The notes under the pieces: model-generated | The model's input: the letters and a program-made list of their open reading frames with translations, nothing else | Databases searched by the model: none | What the model was told of the DNA's origin: nothing | Program-made: the position numbers and the translations under genes | Source of the DNA: a virus | Virus record (IMG/VR): IMGVR_UViG_3300042455_000138 | Location: 1 to 20,640 of that record | DNA: 20,640 nucleotides | Strand: one strand, 5' to 3' | Part shown: positions 1-7,670 of the stretch, one piece after another | Layout: every line of letters begins with the position of its first letter | Numbering within the stretch: the first letter of the stretch is position 1

Positions 1-504
1 GCGTTGAACGTTCCTATGTCAAGACTAGAACAACAGACTGGTCTAAACTTTGGTCGTGCCGCTGAAATCAATAGAGACGAATGGAAGTTTACGAAGTTTA
101 TTTCTAAACTGCGCCGCCGTTTCACACTTCTATTTGATGATCTACTAAAGACACAACTTATTCTCAAGGGTATCATTACTGAGGCCGATTGGGAAAAGAT
201 GAAGTATGATATCAAGTATGTTTTTGCAACAGATGCTTTCTATACAGAATCCAAAGAACAGCAAATTCTACAATCTAGAGTTGAAATTCTTCAAGGTGTT
301 GCACCGTTTATCGGCACAATGTATAGTAAAGAATACGTTCAAGAAAATATTCTCAAATTGTCAGACGACGAAATTGAAGCGATTAAGAAGCAAAATGATG
401 CAAGTCCTCCTGAAGTTTCGCCGCCCGACTATTCACCACTAGAAGGCGAACCGCCAGCGGCGATTCAACAACAAAATCAAGGACAAGATGATGGACAACA
501 GTAA
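1..504 (+). CDS. 20: Portal vertex protein gp20, C-terminal part (5' truncated)
   Basis: This is the last 167 codons of an open frame that runs in from the left edge. The TTG at 4 is an internal Leu codon, not a start. The product resembles the C-terminal third of T4 gp20, the dodecameric portal at the head-tail vertex through which DNA is packaged. Recognisable blocks are LNVPMSRL, the NFGRAAEINRDEWKF segment, FISKLRRRF and LILKGIITEADW, which correspond to the conserved portal region that begins 'ALNVP' in T4-like phages. The last 35 or so residues are Pro/Gln-rich and look like a disordered tail. It lies directly upstream of the gp67-like gene and overlaps its start, as in the T4 20-67-68-21 order. 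The identification is strong; the N-terminal domains cannot be assessed. Confidence 0.95.
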   Translation, partial: ALNVPMSRLEQQTGLNFGRAAEINRDEWKFTKFISKLRRRFTLLFDDLLKTQLILKGIITEADWEKMKYDIKYVFATDAFYTESKEQQILQSRVEILQGVAPFIGTMYSKEYVQENILKLSDDEIEAIKKQNDASPPEVSPPDYSPLEGEPPAAIQQQNQGQDDGQQ

Positions 505-748
505 CATTAGTGACTTAATAAATAACATTGAAAGCGGCACTTTTGCAGATGCCGAACAAGTTTTTAATGATATTATGGACCTTAAAGCAGGCGAACATTT
601 AGATCAAATGCGACAAGATATGGCAGCCGGAATTTATAACGACACGCCAGAAGATAATGATGTTGAAGATTTCGACCACTATGAAATCACCGACGAAAAT
701 GACCATGGCGATTTAGAAGAAATAGAGGACACCGATGACGACCTATAA
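491..748 (+). CDS. 67: Prohead core protein, gp67-like
   Basis: The product is 85 residues. Its N-terminal half is helical (SDLINNIESGTFADAEQVFN then a second helix) and its C-terminal half is strongly acidic (many D/E, ending DTDDDL). T4 gp67 has the same plan: about 80 residues, an N-terminal LIEAIKSNDLVAARKLF-type helix and an Asp/Glu-rich tail. It also occupies the same position, directly after gene 20. In T4 it is a core component of the prohead, needed for head shape, and is cleaved by gp21. Two adjacent ATG codons exist at 488 and 491. The AAGGA at 479-483 is better spaced for 491. The start overlaps the end of gene 20 and the end overlaps the next gene, so translation is probably coupled. 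The assignment rests on position, size and helix/acid-tail similarity. Confidence 0.8.
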   Translation: MDNSNISDLINNIESGTFADAEQVFNDIMDLKAGEHLDQMRQDMAAGIYNDTPEDNDVEDFDHYEITDENDHGDLEEIEDTDDDL

Positions 749-1145
749 GCAACTTCAAGAGCGCATCAACATGGCGAAAGCCAAGATGGGTGATGTCATC
801 AAGGACTTCCAGGACTCCGATGCTCCTCAATTCAAAGGCAAGTCGGACGAAAAGCGCCGCCAGATGGCGATTGCAGCTAAGTTGTCCAACGAAGAAGTTG
901 AACAGACCGACGAAGGTTATCACGTAATGCGTAATGGTCAATCAATCAGTTATCATCAAGATAAAGAATCGGCTGACAAGCGGGCAAGCGCCTCTAATAT
1001 GCGTGGCGGTTCTAATGCTACCGTTGTTAAAGATGAACGCGGCGTTAAAGAAGAACTAAAGGGCGACCAACATAAGATTGACGCCAATAAGAATGGTAAA
1101 GTTGACGGGCACGATTTTAAACTTCTTCGCGCTAAGAAGAAATAA
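735..1145 (+). CDS. Prohead-region protein at the gp68 position, with EF-hand-like loop
   Basis: A 136-residue basic protein lies between the gp67-like gene and gp21, the place of T4 gene 68 (prohead core), and its length is similar to gp68. I do not see convincing residue-level similarity to gp68, so the gene number is withheld. Visible parts are an N-terminal helix (YKQLQERINMAKAKMGDVIKDF), a segment GKSDEKRRQMAIAAKL of a type seen in many T4-like phage proteins, and a C-terminal loop with D116, N118, N120, G121, D124 and D127. That loop has the spacing of an EF-hand or dockerin calcium-binding loop. AGAGGA at 724-729 serves the ATG at 735, which overlaps the end of the gp67 gene by 14 bases. 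A virion or core structural role is inferred from position only. Confidence 0.7.
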   Translation: MTTYKQLQERINMAKAKMGDVIKDFQDSDAPQFKGKSDEKRRQMAIAAKLSNEEVEQTDEGYHVMRNGQSISYHQDKESADKRASASNMRGGSNATVVKDERGVKEELKGDQHKIDANKNGKVDGHDFKLLRAKKK

Positions 1146-1161
1146 GTAAAGGGAATAGTAA

Positions 1162-1539
1162 ATGGCAACGAAAACGGTACTAAAGTTAACACAAGTTCAC
1201 GGCGTGGTCAAAGTGCGCGGGACTGGGAACGCCACTATTGCCCTTGCTACCGACCTAAAGAAGTCATCTGAAACACAGTCTTCACCCCTGGTGAATATTC
1301 GCACACTTCACTGGGCGTTGTCAGTAGGTTCTACTGCTACTATTACTAGAGACAGCGAAGTTCTATATTATCTTTCCGGTTCAGGCAAGATGGAATTTAT
1401 GGGATGGTCAGATAACGAAGAAAACGGATCAGATATTGTTGTAGATTTTTCGTCAGGAACTGGCGCAGTAGTTCTAGAACTTGCTAAGGTTTCCGGTTAT
1501 GGCTCACAACAACATCAAAATCAAGGAGACCTAGGCTAA
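1162..1539 (+). CDS. Conserved hypothetical protein in the head module
   Basis: The product is 125 residues, rich in T, V, S and G, with alternating hydrophobic positions that suggest an all-beta fold (TVLKLTQVHGVVKVRG, then ATIALATDL). There is no signal peptide or membrane segment. I know similar small beta-rich proteins from other T4-like environmental phages, but no characterised function. It lies between the gp68-position gene and the gp21 protease and overlaps the latter by one base (TAATG), so it is probably made together with the head proteins. A minor virion component is a reasonable guess. It is preceded by AAAGGGA at 1147-1153. Confidence 0.7.
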   Translation: MATKTVLKLTQVHGVVKVRGTGNATIALATDLKKSSETQSSPLVNIRTLHWALSVGSTATITRDSEVLYYLSGSGKMEFMGWSDNEENGSDIVVDFSSGTGAVVLELAKVSGYGSQQHQNQGDLG

Positions 1540-2195
1540 TGAAACTTATTACCGAAGTCAACGACCAAGTTCGTTATATCACAGAAGAGAAAGCTGGAAA
1601 GAAATCTTTATACATTGAGGGTGTCTTTCTACAATCAAATCTAAAGAACCGCAATGGACGTATGTATCCGGCTGAAATCATGGAGAAAGAGATTTCTCGT
1701 TACATGAAAGAAGCAGTTGAAAACAACAGAGCATTCGGTGAACTAGGACACCCAGATGGGCCGTCGATTAATCTGGATCGTGTATCGCATATCGTAACAG
1801 AACTTCGTCGTGACGGCGATAACTGGATAGGTAAAGCGAAACTGACTGAAACACCAATGGGCAACATCGCTCGTGGTCTAATTGAGTCTGGTGGTCAACT
1901 TGGCGTTTCGTCAAGAGGCCTCGGTACCTTGAAGGAAAACAGAGACGGCGTCCAAGTTGTGCAAGATGACTTTCATCTTGCAACAGCAGCCGACATCGTA
2001 GCTGATCCTTCTGCACCAGATGCTTTTGTTCGTGGCATCATGGAAAATAAAGAATGGGTAGTTGTGAATGGTGTTTGGACCGAACAGCATTGCGATATGT
2101 CCAAGAAGTATATTAAGAAAGCAAGTAAGAAACAACTCGAAGAAGCAAAACTGCATGTCTTTGAACGTTTCTTACATCATCTTTCTTCAAAGTAA
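1539..2195 (+). CDS. 21: Prohead core protease gp21
   Basis: This 218-residue protein is close in length to T4 gp21 (about 212) and sits in the T4 position before gp22 and gp23. gp21 is a serine protease with a herpesvirus-assemblin-like fold; it sits in the prohead core and cleaves the scaffold, capsid and internal proteins after Glu in (L/I)xE contexts. Visible conserved blocks are the N-terminal YIEGVFLQSNLKNRNGRMYP, GELGHPDGPSINLDRVSH (likely catalytic H71), LGVSSRGLGT (likely nucleophile S124 or S125) and IVADPSAPDAFV. AAGGAG at 1523-1528 is 10 bases upstream of the ATG, which shares one base with the previous stop. Identification is secure; the exact catalytic Ser is not decided from sequence alone. 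Confidence 0.95.
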   Translation: MKLITEVNDQVRYITEEKAGKKSLYIEGVFLQSNLKNRNGRMYPAEIMEKEISRYMKEAVENNRAFGELGHPDGPSINLDRVSHIVTELRRDGDNWIGKAKLTETPMGNIARGLIESGGQLGVSSRGLGTLKENRDGVQVVQDDFHLATAADIVADPSAPDAFVRGIMENKEWVVVNGVWTEQHCDMSKKYIKKASKKQLEEAKLHVFERFLHHLSSK

Positions 2196-2201
2196 TATTT
2201 T

Positions 2202-2209
2202 TATAAATA
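2202..2209 (+). promoter_or_regulatory. T4-type late promoter upstream of gp22
   Basis: An exact TATAAATA octamer lies 29 bases before the gp22 ATG, just after the gp21 stop, in an AT-rich gap of about 43 bases. This is the -10 element recognised by the gp55 sigma factor with the gp45 clamp in T4-like phages. Transcription would start at about 2216-2220, leaving a short leader that contains the AGGAG ribosome binding site. Confidence 0.85.
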
Positions 2210-2238
2210 GAATATAAAAATCCATTTAGGAGACGCAA

Positions 2239-3396
2239 ATGAGTGTAGAAAACAAAATCAGAGAGTTGCTAACTAAGAAGCAACTATCCGAAGAAGTTCT
2301 AGACGAAAAGGTTGCTGGAGACACAACCAACCCTAAGCAGGGTTCGTCAGAAGATGCCGCAATCGAGGGCAAAATGGGCGCATCAAAGGGCAAGGATACT
2401 TCTATCGCAGCTAAGGTAGCTGGCGATCAGACGCAACCTCGTCAAGGTGATTCCCAAGACGCTCCAATTTCCAGCGAACGTGATGAAGAAACTGATAATC
2501 CAGGTGCTAAGGAAGCTGCTCCAGTTTCCAGCAACCAGGCTACACTTTCTCAGGGTGGTGCAGGTAATGCACCTAACTTCACGACCCATAGTGACCCAAC
2601 TTCGGTTGTAAACATGGCATCGTCAAAGGGTAATGTTCATCAAGAAGAAACAGAGGAAGATGGCGAAATGATTGAAGAAGATTTCACTGCCGATCTCGCT
2701 ACCCTCTTTGATGGTAACGAAGACCTATCAGAAGAATTCCGTGGCAAAGCATCGTCGCTCTTTGAAGCAATGGTAACTGCCCGTGTAGCTAATCAAATTC
2801 AAACCATCGAGGAAGGCCTCATCTCAGAAGCCGCAGAATTGATGGAAGAGTTCAAGGCTGACTTGACCGAGAAGGTCGATTCTTATCTTAACTATGTAAT
2901 TGAAAAGTGGGTTGAAGACAACGCACTTGCTGTTGAAAATGGTCTCCGCACAGACATCGCGGAATCATTCATCAATGGCATGAAGAACCTGTTCGCAGAA
3001 CATTATATTGATGTTCCCGAAGAGAAATATGATGTGCTTGGTGAAATGCAAGCCCAACTAGAAGAAGTATCTGCTAAGTTGGACGAGGCAATTGCTGCAA
3101 ATGTAGAACTGCACAATAACAATGTAGACCTCATGAAGGAAGGCGTTTTCGCCGTCGTTGCTGAGGACCTTGCAAAGACCGATGCTGAAAAGTTTAAGTC
3201 GTTGGTAGCTGATGTAGAATTCGAGAACGCAGACATTTTTGAAGAAAAGCTAAACGTCATCAAGGAAAATTATTTCCCTGCTTTTAAGTCGACCATTGTG
3301 GAAGACAAGCTAGAAGATGAAGGCGTTGAAGTCTTAGACGAATCGACAGTCAGTAAGTATGTCCAAGCACTGGATAAGATTGCTGCTCAAAAGTAA
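2239..3396 (+). CDS. 22: Prohead core scaffold protein gp22, with long N-terminal extension
   Basis: The product is 385 residues and acidic, located between gp21 and gp23 as in T4. gp22 is the major core scaffold around which gp23 assembles; it is degraded by gp21 during maturation. Residues 155-180 (LFDGNEDLSEEFRGKASSLF) match the conserved block of T4-like scaffolds, and the rest to the C terminus is predicted helical/coiled coil. It is longer than T4 gp22 (about 269). The extra length is an N-terminal low-complexity region, residues 25 to about 145, with two copies of an 18-residue repeat (VAGDTTNPKQGSSEDAAI at 25-42 and VAGDQTQPRQGDSQDAPI at 60-77), then a Ser/Gly/Asn-rich stretch. It has its own late promoter and a clear AGGAG site. 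Confidence 0.92.
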   Translation: MSVENKIRELLTKKQLSEEVLDEKVAGDTTNPKQGSSEDAAIEGKMGASKGKDTSIAAKVAGDQTQPRQGDSQDAPISSERDEETDNPGAKEAAPVSSNQATLSQGGAGNAPNFTTHSDPTSVVNMASSKGNVHQEETEEDGEMIEEDFTADLATLFDGNEDLSEEFRGKASSLFEAMVTARVANQIQTIEEGLISEAAELMEEFKADLTEKVDSYLNYVIEKWVEDNALAVENGLRTDIAESFINGMKNLFAEHYIDVPEEKYDVLGEMQAQLEEVSAKLDEAIAANVELHNNNVDLMKEGVFAVVAEDLAKTDAEKFKSLVADVEFENADIFEEKLNVIKENYFPAFKSTIVEDKLEDEGVEVLDESTVSKYVQALDKIAAQK

Positions 3397-3401
3397 TTTT
3401 T

Positions 3402-3409
3402 TATAAATA
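3402..3409 (+). promoter_or_regulatory. T4-type late promoter upstream of gp23
   Basis: An exact TATAAATA octamer is preceded by a T run, 30 bases before the gp23 start and directly after the gp22 stop. The sequence and spacing to the start codon are nearly the same as at the gp22 promoter. It gives the major capsid gene its own late transcript. Confidence 0.87.
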
Positions 3410-3439
3410 AAAGATATTGACACACAAGGAGAAAACTAA

Positions 3440-4732
3440 ATGTTTCTTTCAGAACAACTACAAAAGAAGTGGGAACCTGTTCTAAATCACGGCGGTCTCG
3501 GCGAGATTAAGGACAACTACCGTCGCGCAGTTACAGCCGTCGTTCTTGAAAACCAAGAAAAGGCCCTTCGCGAAGAAAAGTCTGCACTTTTCGAAGACGC
3601 TCCAGCAAATAACATTGCTGGTTCGGGTGCATCAAACATCGACCGTTATGACCCAATTCTCATCTCGCTCGTTCGTCGCGCTCTTCCTAACCTAATGGCT
3701 TATGACGTAGCTGGCGTTCAGCCGATGACTGGCCCAACTGGCTTGATCTTCGCTATGAAGTCAAACTACAGCACACAAGACGGCACAGAAGCTCTCTTCA
3801 ACGAAGCTGATACAGACTTCTCGGGTACTGGTACCCACGATGGTTCGAACCCAGTTGACGGTACCTACACAACTGGTACTGGCTTGGCTACTTCTGCGGC
3901 AGAACGTCTCGGCGCAGGCGGCGAAGGTGACGGCGATTTCGGCGAAATGGCATTCAGCATCGAAAAGACAACTGTTACTGCTAAGACACGCGCTCTAAAG
4001 GCAGAATACACAGTTGAACTGGCACAGGATCTTAAGGCTATTCACGGTCTTGATGCTGAATCAGAACTTTCGAATATTCTTTCGCAAGAAATTCTAAACG
4101 AAATCAACCGCGAAGTTATCCGCACAATCTACAAGGTTGCTAAGACAGGCGCTGCTTCAACAGCAACAGCTGGTACTTTCGACCTTGACGTTGACTCGAA
4201 CGGTCGTTGGAGCGTTGAGCGTTTCAAGGGTCTTCTGTTCAACATCGAACGTGACGCTAACGTAATCGCACAAGATACCCGTCGTGGTAAGGGTAACTTC
4301 ATCATCTGTTCGTCAGATGTTGCGGCTGCTCTAGCTATGGCTGGTGTTCTTGACACTGGTCGCGCCCTACAAGGTTCGCCAACTCTTGAGTCGGACGACA
4401 CAGGCAACACCTTCGTTGGTACAATCGGTGGTAAGAAGGTTTACATCGACCCTTACTCAGCTAACACAGGCGCTGCTAGCCAGTTCTACGTTGTTGGTTA
4501 TAAGGGCGCTACAGCATATGATGCTGGTCTCTTCTATTGCCCATACGTTCCACTACAAATGGTTCGTGCTATCGACCCTAACAGCTTCCAGCCAAAGATT
4601 GGCTTCAAGACACGTTACGGCATGATTGCTAACCCATACGTAACACAGTCGAACGGCACAACTGACGGTGATACATTCACTGCCAACCGCAACCAATACT
4701 ATCGTCGCGTTAAGGTTACTAACCTTATGTAA
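3440..4732 (+). CDS. 23: Major capsid protein gp23
   Basis: This 430-residue HK97-fold capsid protein of the T4 type forms the hexamers of the head. Diagnostic blocks are RYDPILISLVRRALPNLMAYDV followed by GVQPMTGPTGLIFAM, plus LSNILSQEILNEINREVIR and the C-terminal GFKTRYGMIANPYV. An LFE|D site (L50, F51, E52) fits gp21 processing, removing a 52-residue propeptide; T4 gp23 is likewise cut after Glu. It is shorter than T4 gp23 (521), in the range of environmental T4-like phages. AAGGAG at 3426-3431 is well placed. The gene has its own late promoter upstream and a strong terminator downstream, as expected for the most abundant virion protein. No separate gp24 vertex gene is seen in the window. 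Confidence 0.97.
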   Translation: MFLSEQLQKKWEPVLNHGGLGEIKDNYRRAVTAVVLENQEKALREEKSALFEDAPANNIAGSGASNIDRYDPILISLVRRALPNLMAYDVAGVQPMTGPTGLIFAMKSNYSTQDGTEALFNEADTDFSGTGTHDGSNPVDGTYTTGTGLATSAAERLGAGGEGDGDFGEMAFSIEKTTVTAKTRALKAEYTVELAQDLKAIHGLDAESELSNILSQEILNEINREVIRTIYKVAKTGAASTATAGTFDLDVDSNGRWSVERFKGLLFNIERDANVIAQDTRRGKGNFIICSSDVAAALAMAGVLDTGRALQGSPTLESDDTGNTFVGTIGGKKVYIDPYSANTGAASQFYVVGYKGATAYDAGLFYCPYVPLQMVRAIDPNSFQPKIGFKTRYGMIANPYVTQSNGTTDGDTFTANRNQYYRRVKVTNLM

Positions 4733-4770
4733 TCGATACCTTCCCATTAGAGGAAGGGTTGCAAGAAACT

Positions 4771-4799
4771 GGGGGGAGCAGAAATGCTCTCCCCTTTTT
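4771..4799 (+). terminator. Intrinsic terminator after gp23
   Basis: A 10-base-pair stem (GGGGGGAGCA with TGCTCTCCCC, one G-T wobble) closes on a GAAA tetraloop and runs straight into TTTTT. This is a textbook rho-independent terminator. A weaker CCTTCC/GGAAGG hairpin at 4739-4757 precedes it. It ends the gp22-gp23 late transcripts, and the next late promoter starts only 4 bases beyond it. Confidence 0.93.
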
Positions 4800-4802
4800 C
4801 GT

Positions 4803-4810
4803 TATAAATA
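4803..4810 (+). promoter_or_regulatory. T4-type late promoter upstream of the tail-tube-like gene
   Basis: An exact TATAAATA octamer lies 16 bases before the ATG at 4827 and immediately after the gp23 terminator. It is the third late promoter of the block. The start site would be about 4817-4821, so the leader is very short, and the GGAG at 4817-4820 lies close to or at the 5' end. Confidence 0.82.
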
Positions 4811-4826
4811 ATAGACGGAGAAAGAT

Positions 4827-5363
4827 ATGTCAAGACGAACTTTAGATAAACCCGAGACTTTAAATTATCTGAAACCAAATGGTTTTCAGTTTAATATCGA
4901 CACGCTTCCTAATGTATCGTTCTTTTGTCAGTCGGCAAACATACCTGCATTGTCAATCGGTAACGCATATATTGCCAACCCGTTAGTAGACTTCACTGTT
5001 CCTGGCACCAATCTTACGTATGATGAATTGACCATAAAGTTTATCGTTCAAGAAAACTTCCAAAACTATATTGAGTTGCACGATTGGTTAATTGGTCTAG
5101 GCTTTCCAGAAGAGCGAAATCAGTATAAACAATTTAAACAAGCCAGAGGCGGTACTGAAAAAGGATTTAGCAGCTCCGGGGATTATTCAGACGGAACATT
5201 GGTTGTTCTAGATTCCGATCTAAATAAAACAATGGAAATCAAATTCATTGATTGTTATCCAACAACTTTACAGGGGTTGGAATTTGATATCAGTGATGGT
5301 AATGCACAATATTTAACCGCACAGGTCACTTTTAGATATACGATGTATAAGTTTGTTCAATAA
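4827..5363 (+). CDS. Tail-tube-fold structural protein (gp19 family-like)
   Basis: A 178-residue protein aligns by eye with the T4 gp19 tail tube pattern: NGFQFNIDTLPNVSFFCQSANIP corresponds to gp19 NLFQVEISYLGQNFTFQCKATALP, followed by a GTNLTYDELTIKFIVQE strand pair, a LHDWLIGLG helix and a C-terminal strand block (MEIKFIDCYPTTLQGLEFD, then TAQVTFRYTMYKF). Proteins of this kind are found after gp23 in other T4-like phages. It could be a second tube-like or tail-terminator protein (gp3/gp54-like role) rather than the main tube protein, because T4 gene 19 normally lies upstream of gene 20. It has its own late promoter and an SD (GGAG). Structural family fairly sure; exact role not. Confidence 0.7.
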   Translation: MSRRTLDKPETLNYLKPNGFQFNIDTLPNVSFFCQSANIPALSIGNAYIANPLVDFTVPGTNLTYDELTIKFIVQENFQNYIELHDWLIGLGFPEERNQYKQFKQARGGTEKGFSSSGDYSDGTLVVLDSDLNKTMEIKFIDCYPTTLQGLEFDISDGNAQYLTAQVTFRYTMYKFVQ

Positions 5364-5379
5364 CTATTGAGGTTTTATT

Positions 5380-5820
5380 ATGAAATTATCAGAAGTCCAA
5401 GAAATGTGGACAGGCGATTCTAAAATAGATGAGTTAAATCTAGGTAGAGAATCCACTAAAACACCAGAATTACATGCAAAGTATTTGAATATTCTTTCGA
5501 ATACTAAACTGCAACTGCGAAAAGCAGAAGCGGATTACTATCGTCTACGGCGTGATAAAGGTAAATACTTTCGCGGTGAAATGACGCTAGATGAACTACA
5601 GGATAAAGGCTGGGACCAGTATCAAGGTCTAAAGCCATTGAAGCATGACATGGAAGACCGCATCAATTGTGATGAAGATATCATTCGCGCAATGGATAAA
5701 GTGGAATATGTGAAAGCCCTACTCTACCAGCTGGAGCAAATTATACGCTCACTAAATAGTAGAACATGGGATATTAAGAATGCCATTGAGTGGACTAAAT
5801 TTACAAACGGACTAATGTGA
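5380..5820 (+). CDS. uvsY: Recombination mediator UvsY
   Basis: The product is 146 residues, near T4 UvsY (137), charged and helical, with the family plan of an N-terminal KLSEVQEMWTGDSKID block, a KYLNILSNTKLQLRKAEADY helix, a basic segment and a C-terminal helix (LNSRTWDIKNAIEWTKF) resembling T4 ALDAIKSRGFAIKHIQDMRAF. UvsY is a hexamer that loads the UvsX recombinase onto gp32-coated single-stranded DNA. It overlaps uvsW by 4 bases (GTGA), the same neighbour as in T4. The SD (TGAGG, 5368-5372) precedes the ATG. No promoter was seen directly upstream, so it may be read through from the late promoter at 4803. Confidence 0.85.
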   Translation: MKLSEVQEMWTGDSKIDELNLGRESTKTPELHAKYLNILSNTKLQLRKAEADYYRLRRDKGKYFRGEMTLDELQDKGWDQYQGLKPLKHDMEDRINCDEDIIRAMDKVEYVKALLYQLEQIIRSLNSRTWDIKNAIEWTKFTNGLM

Positions 5821-7298
5821 GTGATTTAACAGTTTCCAAAAAAAATGAAGTGCATCTAAAGGTCGATTGTGACCCCGGTATTGCACAAGAAATAAACGAT
5901 TACTTCACTTTTGAAGTCCCGGGTGCACGTTTCATGCCAACGTATCGCGCCAAACTTTGGGATGGTAAAGCCAGACTGTTCAATATCTGGACAAAAGAAC
6001 TCTATGTTGGCCTATTACCATATCTCAGAGAATTTGCGGAAAGACTAGACTATACCGTAGACGTTGATATGGAACGTATCGGGGACCCAGTCACTATAGA
6101 GGATGTGCAGAAGTTTGCGGAATCGTTGAACCTACATAGCCAAGATAAACCGATTGAGACTAGAGACTACCAGTTAGAAGCGGTCAAATATGCTATTCGC
6201 ATCGGTCGCACGTTGCTGCTATCACCTACCGCATCTGGTAAGTCGCTCATCATCTATCTGCTAATGCGTTACCATCAACAGTTTGGCCGCAAACAACTTA
6301 TCATTGTTCCCACGACATCACTCGTTGAACAAATGTATAAGGACTTCCAAGACTACGCATCACACACAGACTGGTACGTATCTCAGAACTGCGCCAAGAT
6401 TTATGCTGGGCATGAAAAATCAAACGAAGCATCTATTGTAATTTCCACCTGGCAGTCCATCTATAAGCTACCGAAAAAATTCTTTGATGAGTTTGATGTA
6501 ATCTATGGCGATGAAGCGCATTTGTTTAAAGCAAAGTCGCTAACATCTATCTTTGATAAATGCGTTAACACAAAGTATCGCATCGGTACCACCGGAACAT
6601 TAGATGGAATGAAGACCCATAAACTCATTCTTGAGGGTCTATTCGGTAAAGTTAAAAAAGTTATCTCGACTAAGGAACTGATGGACCAAGGCTCAGTGGC
6701 TGACCTGGATATTCACTGTATTCTTCTAGACTACACAGACGAAGAAAAGAAGGCACTAAAGACCTACACATATCAAGAAGAAATGGACTGGCTGGTTACT
6801 CACCCCAAGCGCAACAATGTTATTAAGAACCTAGCCACAACTCAAACAGGCAACACGCTTGTTCTGTTTCAGTTTGTTGAAAAGCATGGCCAAGTTTTGT
6901 ATGACTTGATTGACAATAAGGTTGGAGATACTCGCCAAGTTTTCTTTGTTCACGGTGGAACTGATACGCAACAGCGAGAAGCCATTAGAGATATCACGGA
7001 AAAAGAAAAAGACGCTATCATCATAGCGTCCTACGGCACGTTTTCAACGGGTATAAATATAAGAAATCTGCACAACGTCATCTTTGCATCACCTTCTAAA
7101 TCGCGCATCCGAAATTTACAGTCGATTGGTAGAGGACTTCGAAAGGGTACCGACAAAGCAATGTGTAGACTATTTGACATCGGGGATGACCTAACATGGA
7201 AGAGCCGAAAGAACTATACTCTTTCCCATATGGTGGAAAGAATTAAGATATATAATGAAGAAGGTTTCAACTACAAACTGGTGAGAATACAGCTATGA
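5817..7298 (+). CDS. uvsW: Superfamily 2 DNA/RNA helicase UvsW
   Basis: A 493-residue helicase, about the size of T4 UvsW, lies directly after uvsY as in T4. Motifs in order: an N-terminal domain including ARFMPTYRAKLWDGKARLFN, the Q-like motif TRDYQLEAV, Walker A SPTASGKS (136-143), VPTTSLVEQM, Walker B DEAH (232-235), TTGT (258-261), and motifs V/VI including TGINIRNLHNVIFASPSKS and QSIGRGLRKG. UvsW unwinds R-loops and branched intermediates and helps switch from origin-dependent to recombination-dependent replication. The start is GTG, overlapping the uvsY stop; no ATG start fits better. A TATAAATA octamer occurs inside the gene at 7052-7059. Identification is strong. Confidence 0.95.
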   Translation: MSDLTVSKKNEVHLKVDCDPGIAQEINDYFTFEVPGARFMPTYRAKLWDGKARLFNIWTKELYVGLLPYLREFAERLDYTVDVDMERIGDPVTIEDVQKFAESLNLHSQDKPIETRDYQLEAVKYAIRIGRTLLLSPTASGKSLIIYLLMRYHQQFGRKQLIIVPTTSLVEQMYKDFQDYASHTDWYVSQNCAKIYAGHEKSNEASIVISTWQSIYKLPKKFFDEFDVIYGDEAHLFKAKSLTSIFDKCVNTKYRIGTTGTLDGMKTHKLILEGLFGKVKKVISTKELMDQGSVADLDIHCILLDYTDEEKKALKTYTYQEEMDWLVTHPKRNNVIKNLATTQTGNTLVLFQFVEKHGQVLYDLIDNKVGDTRQVFFVHGGTDTQQREAIRDITEKEKDAIIIASYGTFSTGINIRNLHNVIFASPSKSRIRNLQSIGRGLRKGTDKAMCRLFDIGDDLTWKSRKNYTLSHMVERIKIYNEEGFNYKLVRIQL

Positions 7299-7660
7299 CC
7301 GATGTGACTGTTCTAAGATTAAAAAATGGCGAAACACTCATTGCAGGTGTTCGCCAAGCAGATGATAATAATTATTGGGTAGATGACCCGATTGCCGTTG
7401 TCCCTGTTCAAGTAACTCACGAGGGAGTAAGCGGAGAAACATTTCTCTTGAAGCCCTGGATTGGAATTTCACCGGATAAAAGTTTTCTTTTGGGTGTCGG
7501 GGAGATACTCACCTCGGGTTCACTAAAAGAAAATCTGCTACAGCAATACCTAATGTATATCGGCAACGATACGGCCGAGCCAGTCAACGACATTGAAGAC
7601 TTTGATGAGATGGAAATGCTTCAAGCAAGAATACTAAGAAGCAAAGGATTACTTAATTGA
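7295..7660 (+). CDS. Conserved hypothetical protein downstream of uvsW (possible Sm-like fold)
   Basis: The product is 121 residues. The N-terminal block VTVLRLKNGETLIAGVRQ, then YWVDDPIAVVPVQV, looks like a five-strand small barrel of the LSm/Hfq type, followed by KPWIGISPDKSFLLG and a helical acidic tail ending RSKGLLN. Similar proteins are common beside helicase and recombination genes of T4-like environmental phages, with no established function that I can name. The ATG overlaps the uvsW stop by 4 bases (ATGA), so it is translationally coupled to the helicase. The Sm-like assignment is inferred from pattern only. Confidence 0.7.
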   Translation: MTDVTVLRLKNGETLIAGVRQADDNNYWVDDPIAVVPVQVTHEGVSGETFLLKPWIGISPDKSFLLGVGEILTSGSLKENLLQQYLMYIGNDTAEPVNDIEDFDEMEMLQARILRSKGLLN

Positions 7661-7670
7661 AGTTATTCTT

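Noticed and set aside
4129-4625. Open frames on both strands inside gp23
   Set aside because: They lie wholly within the strongly coding gp23 frame, have no SD, and their composition is that expected of shadow frames.
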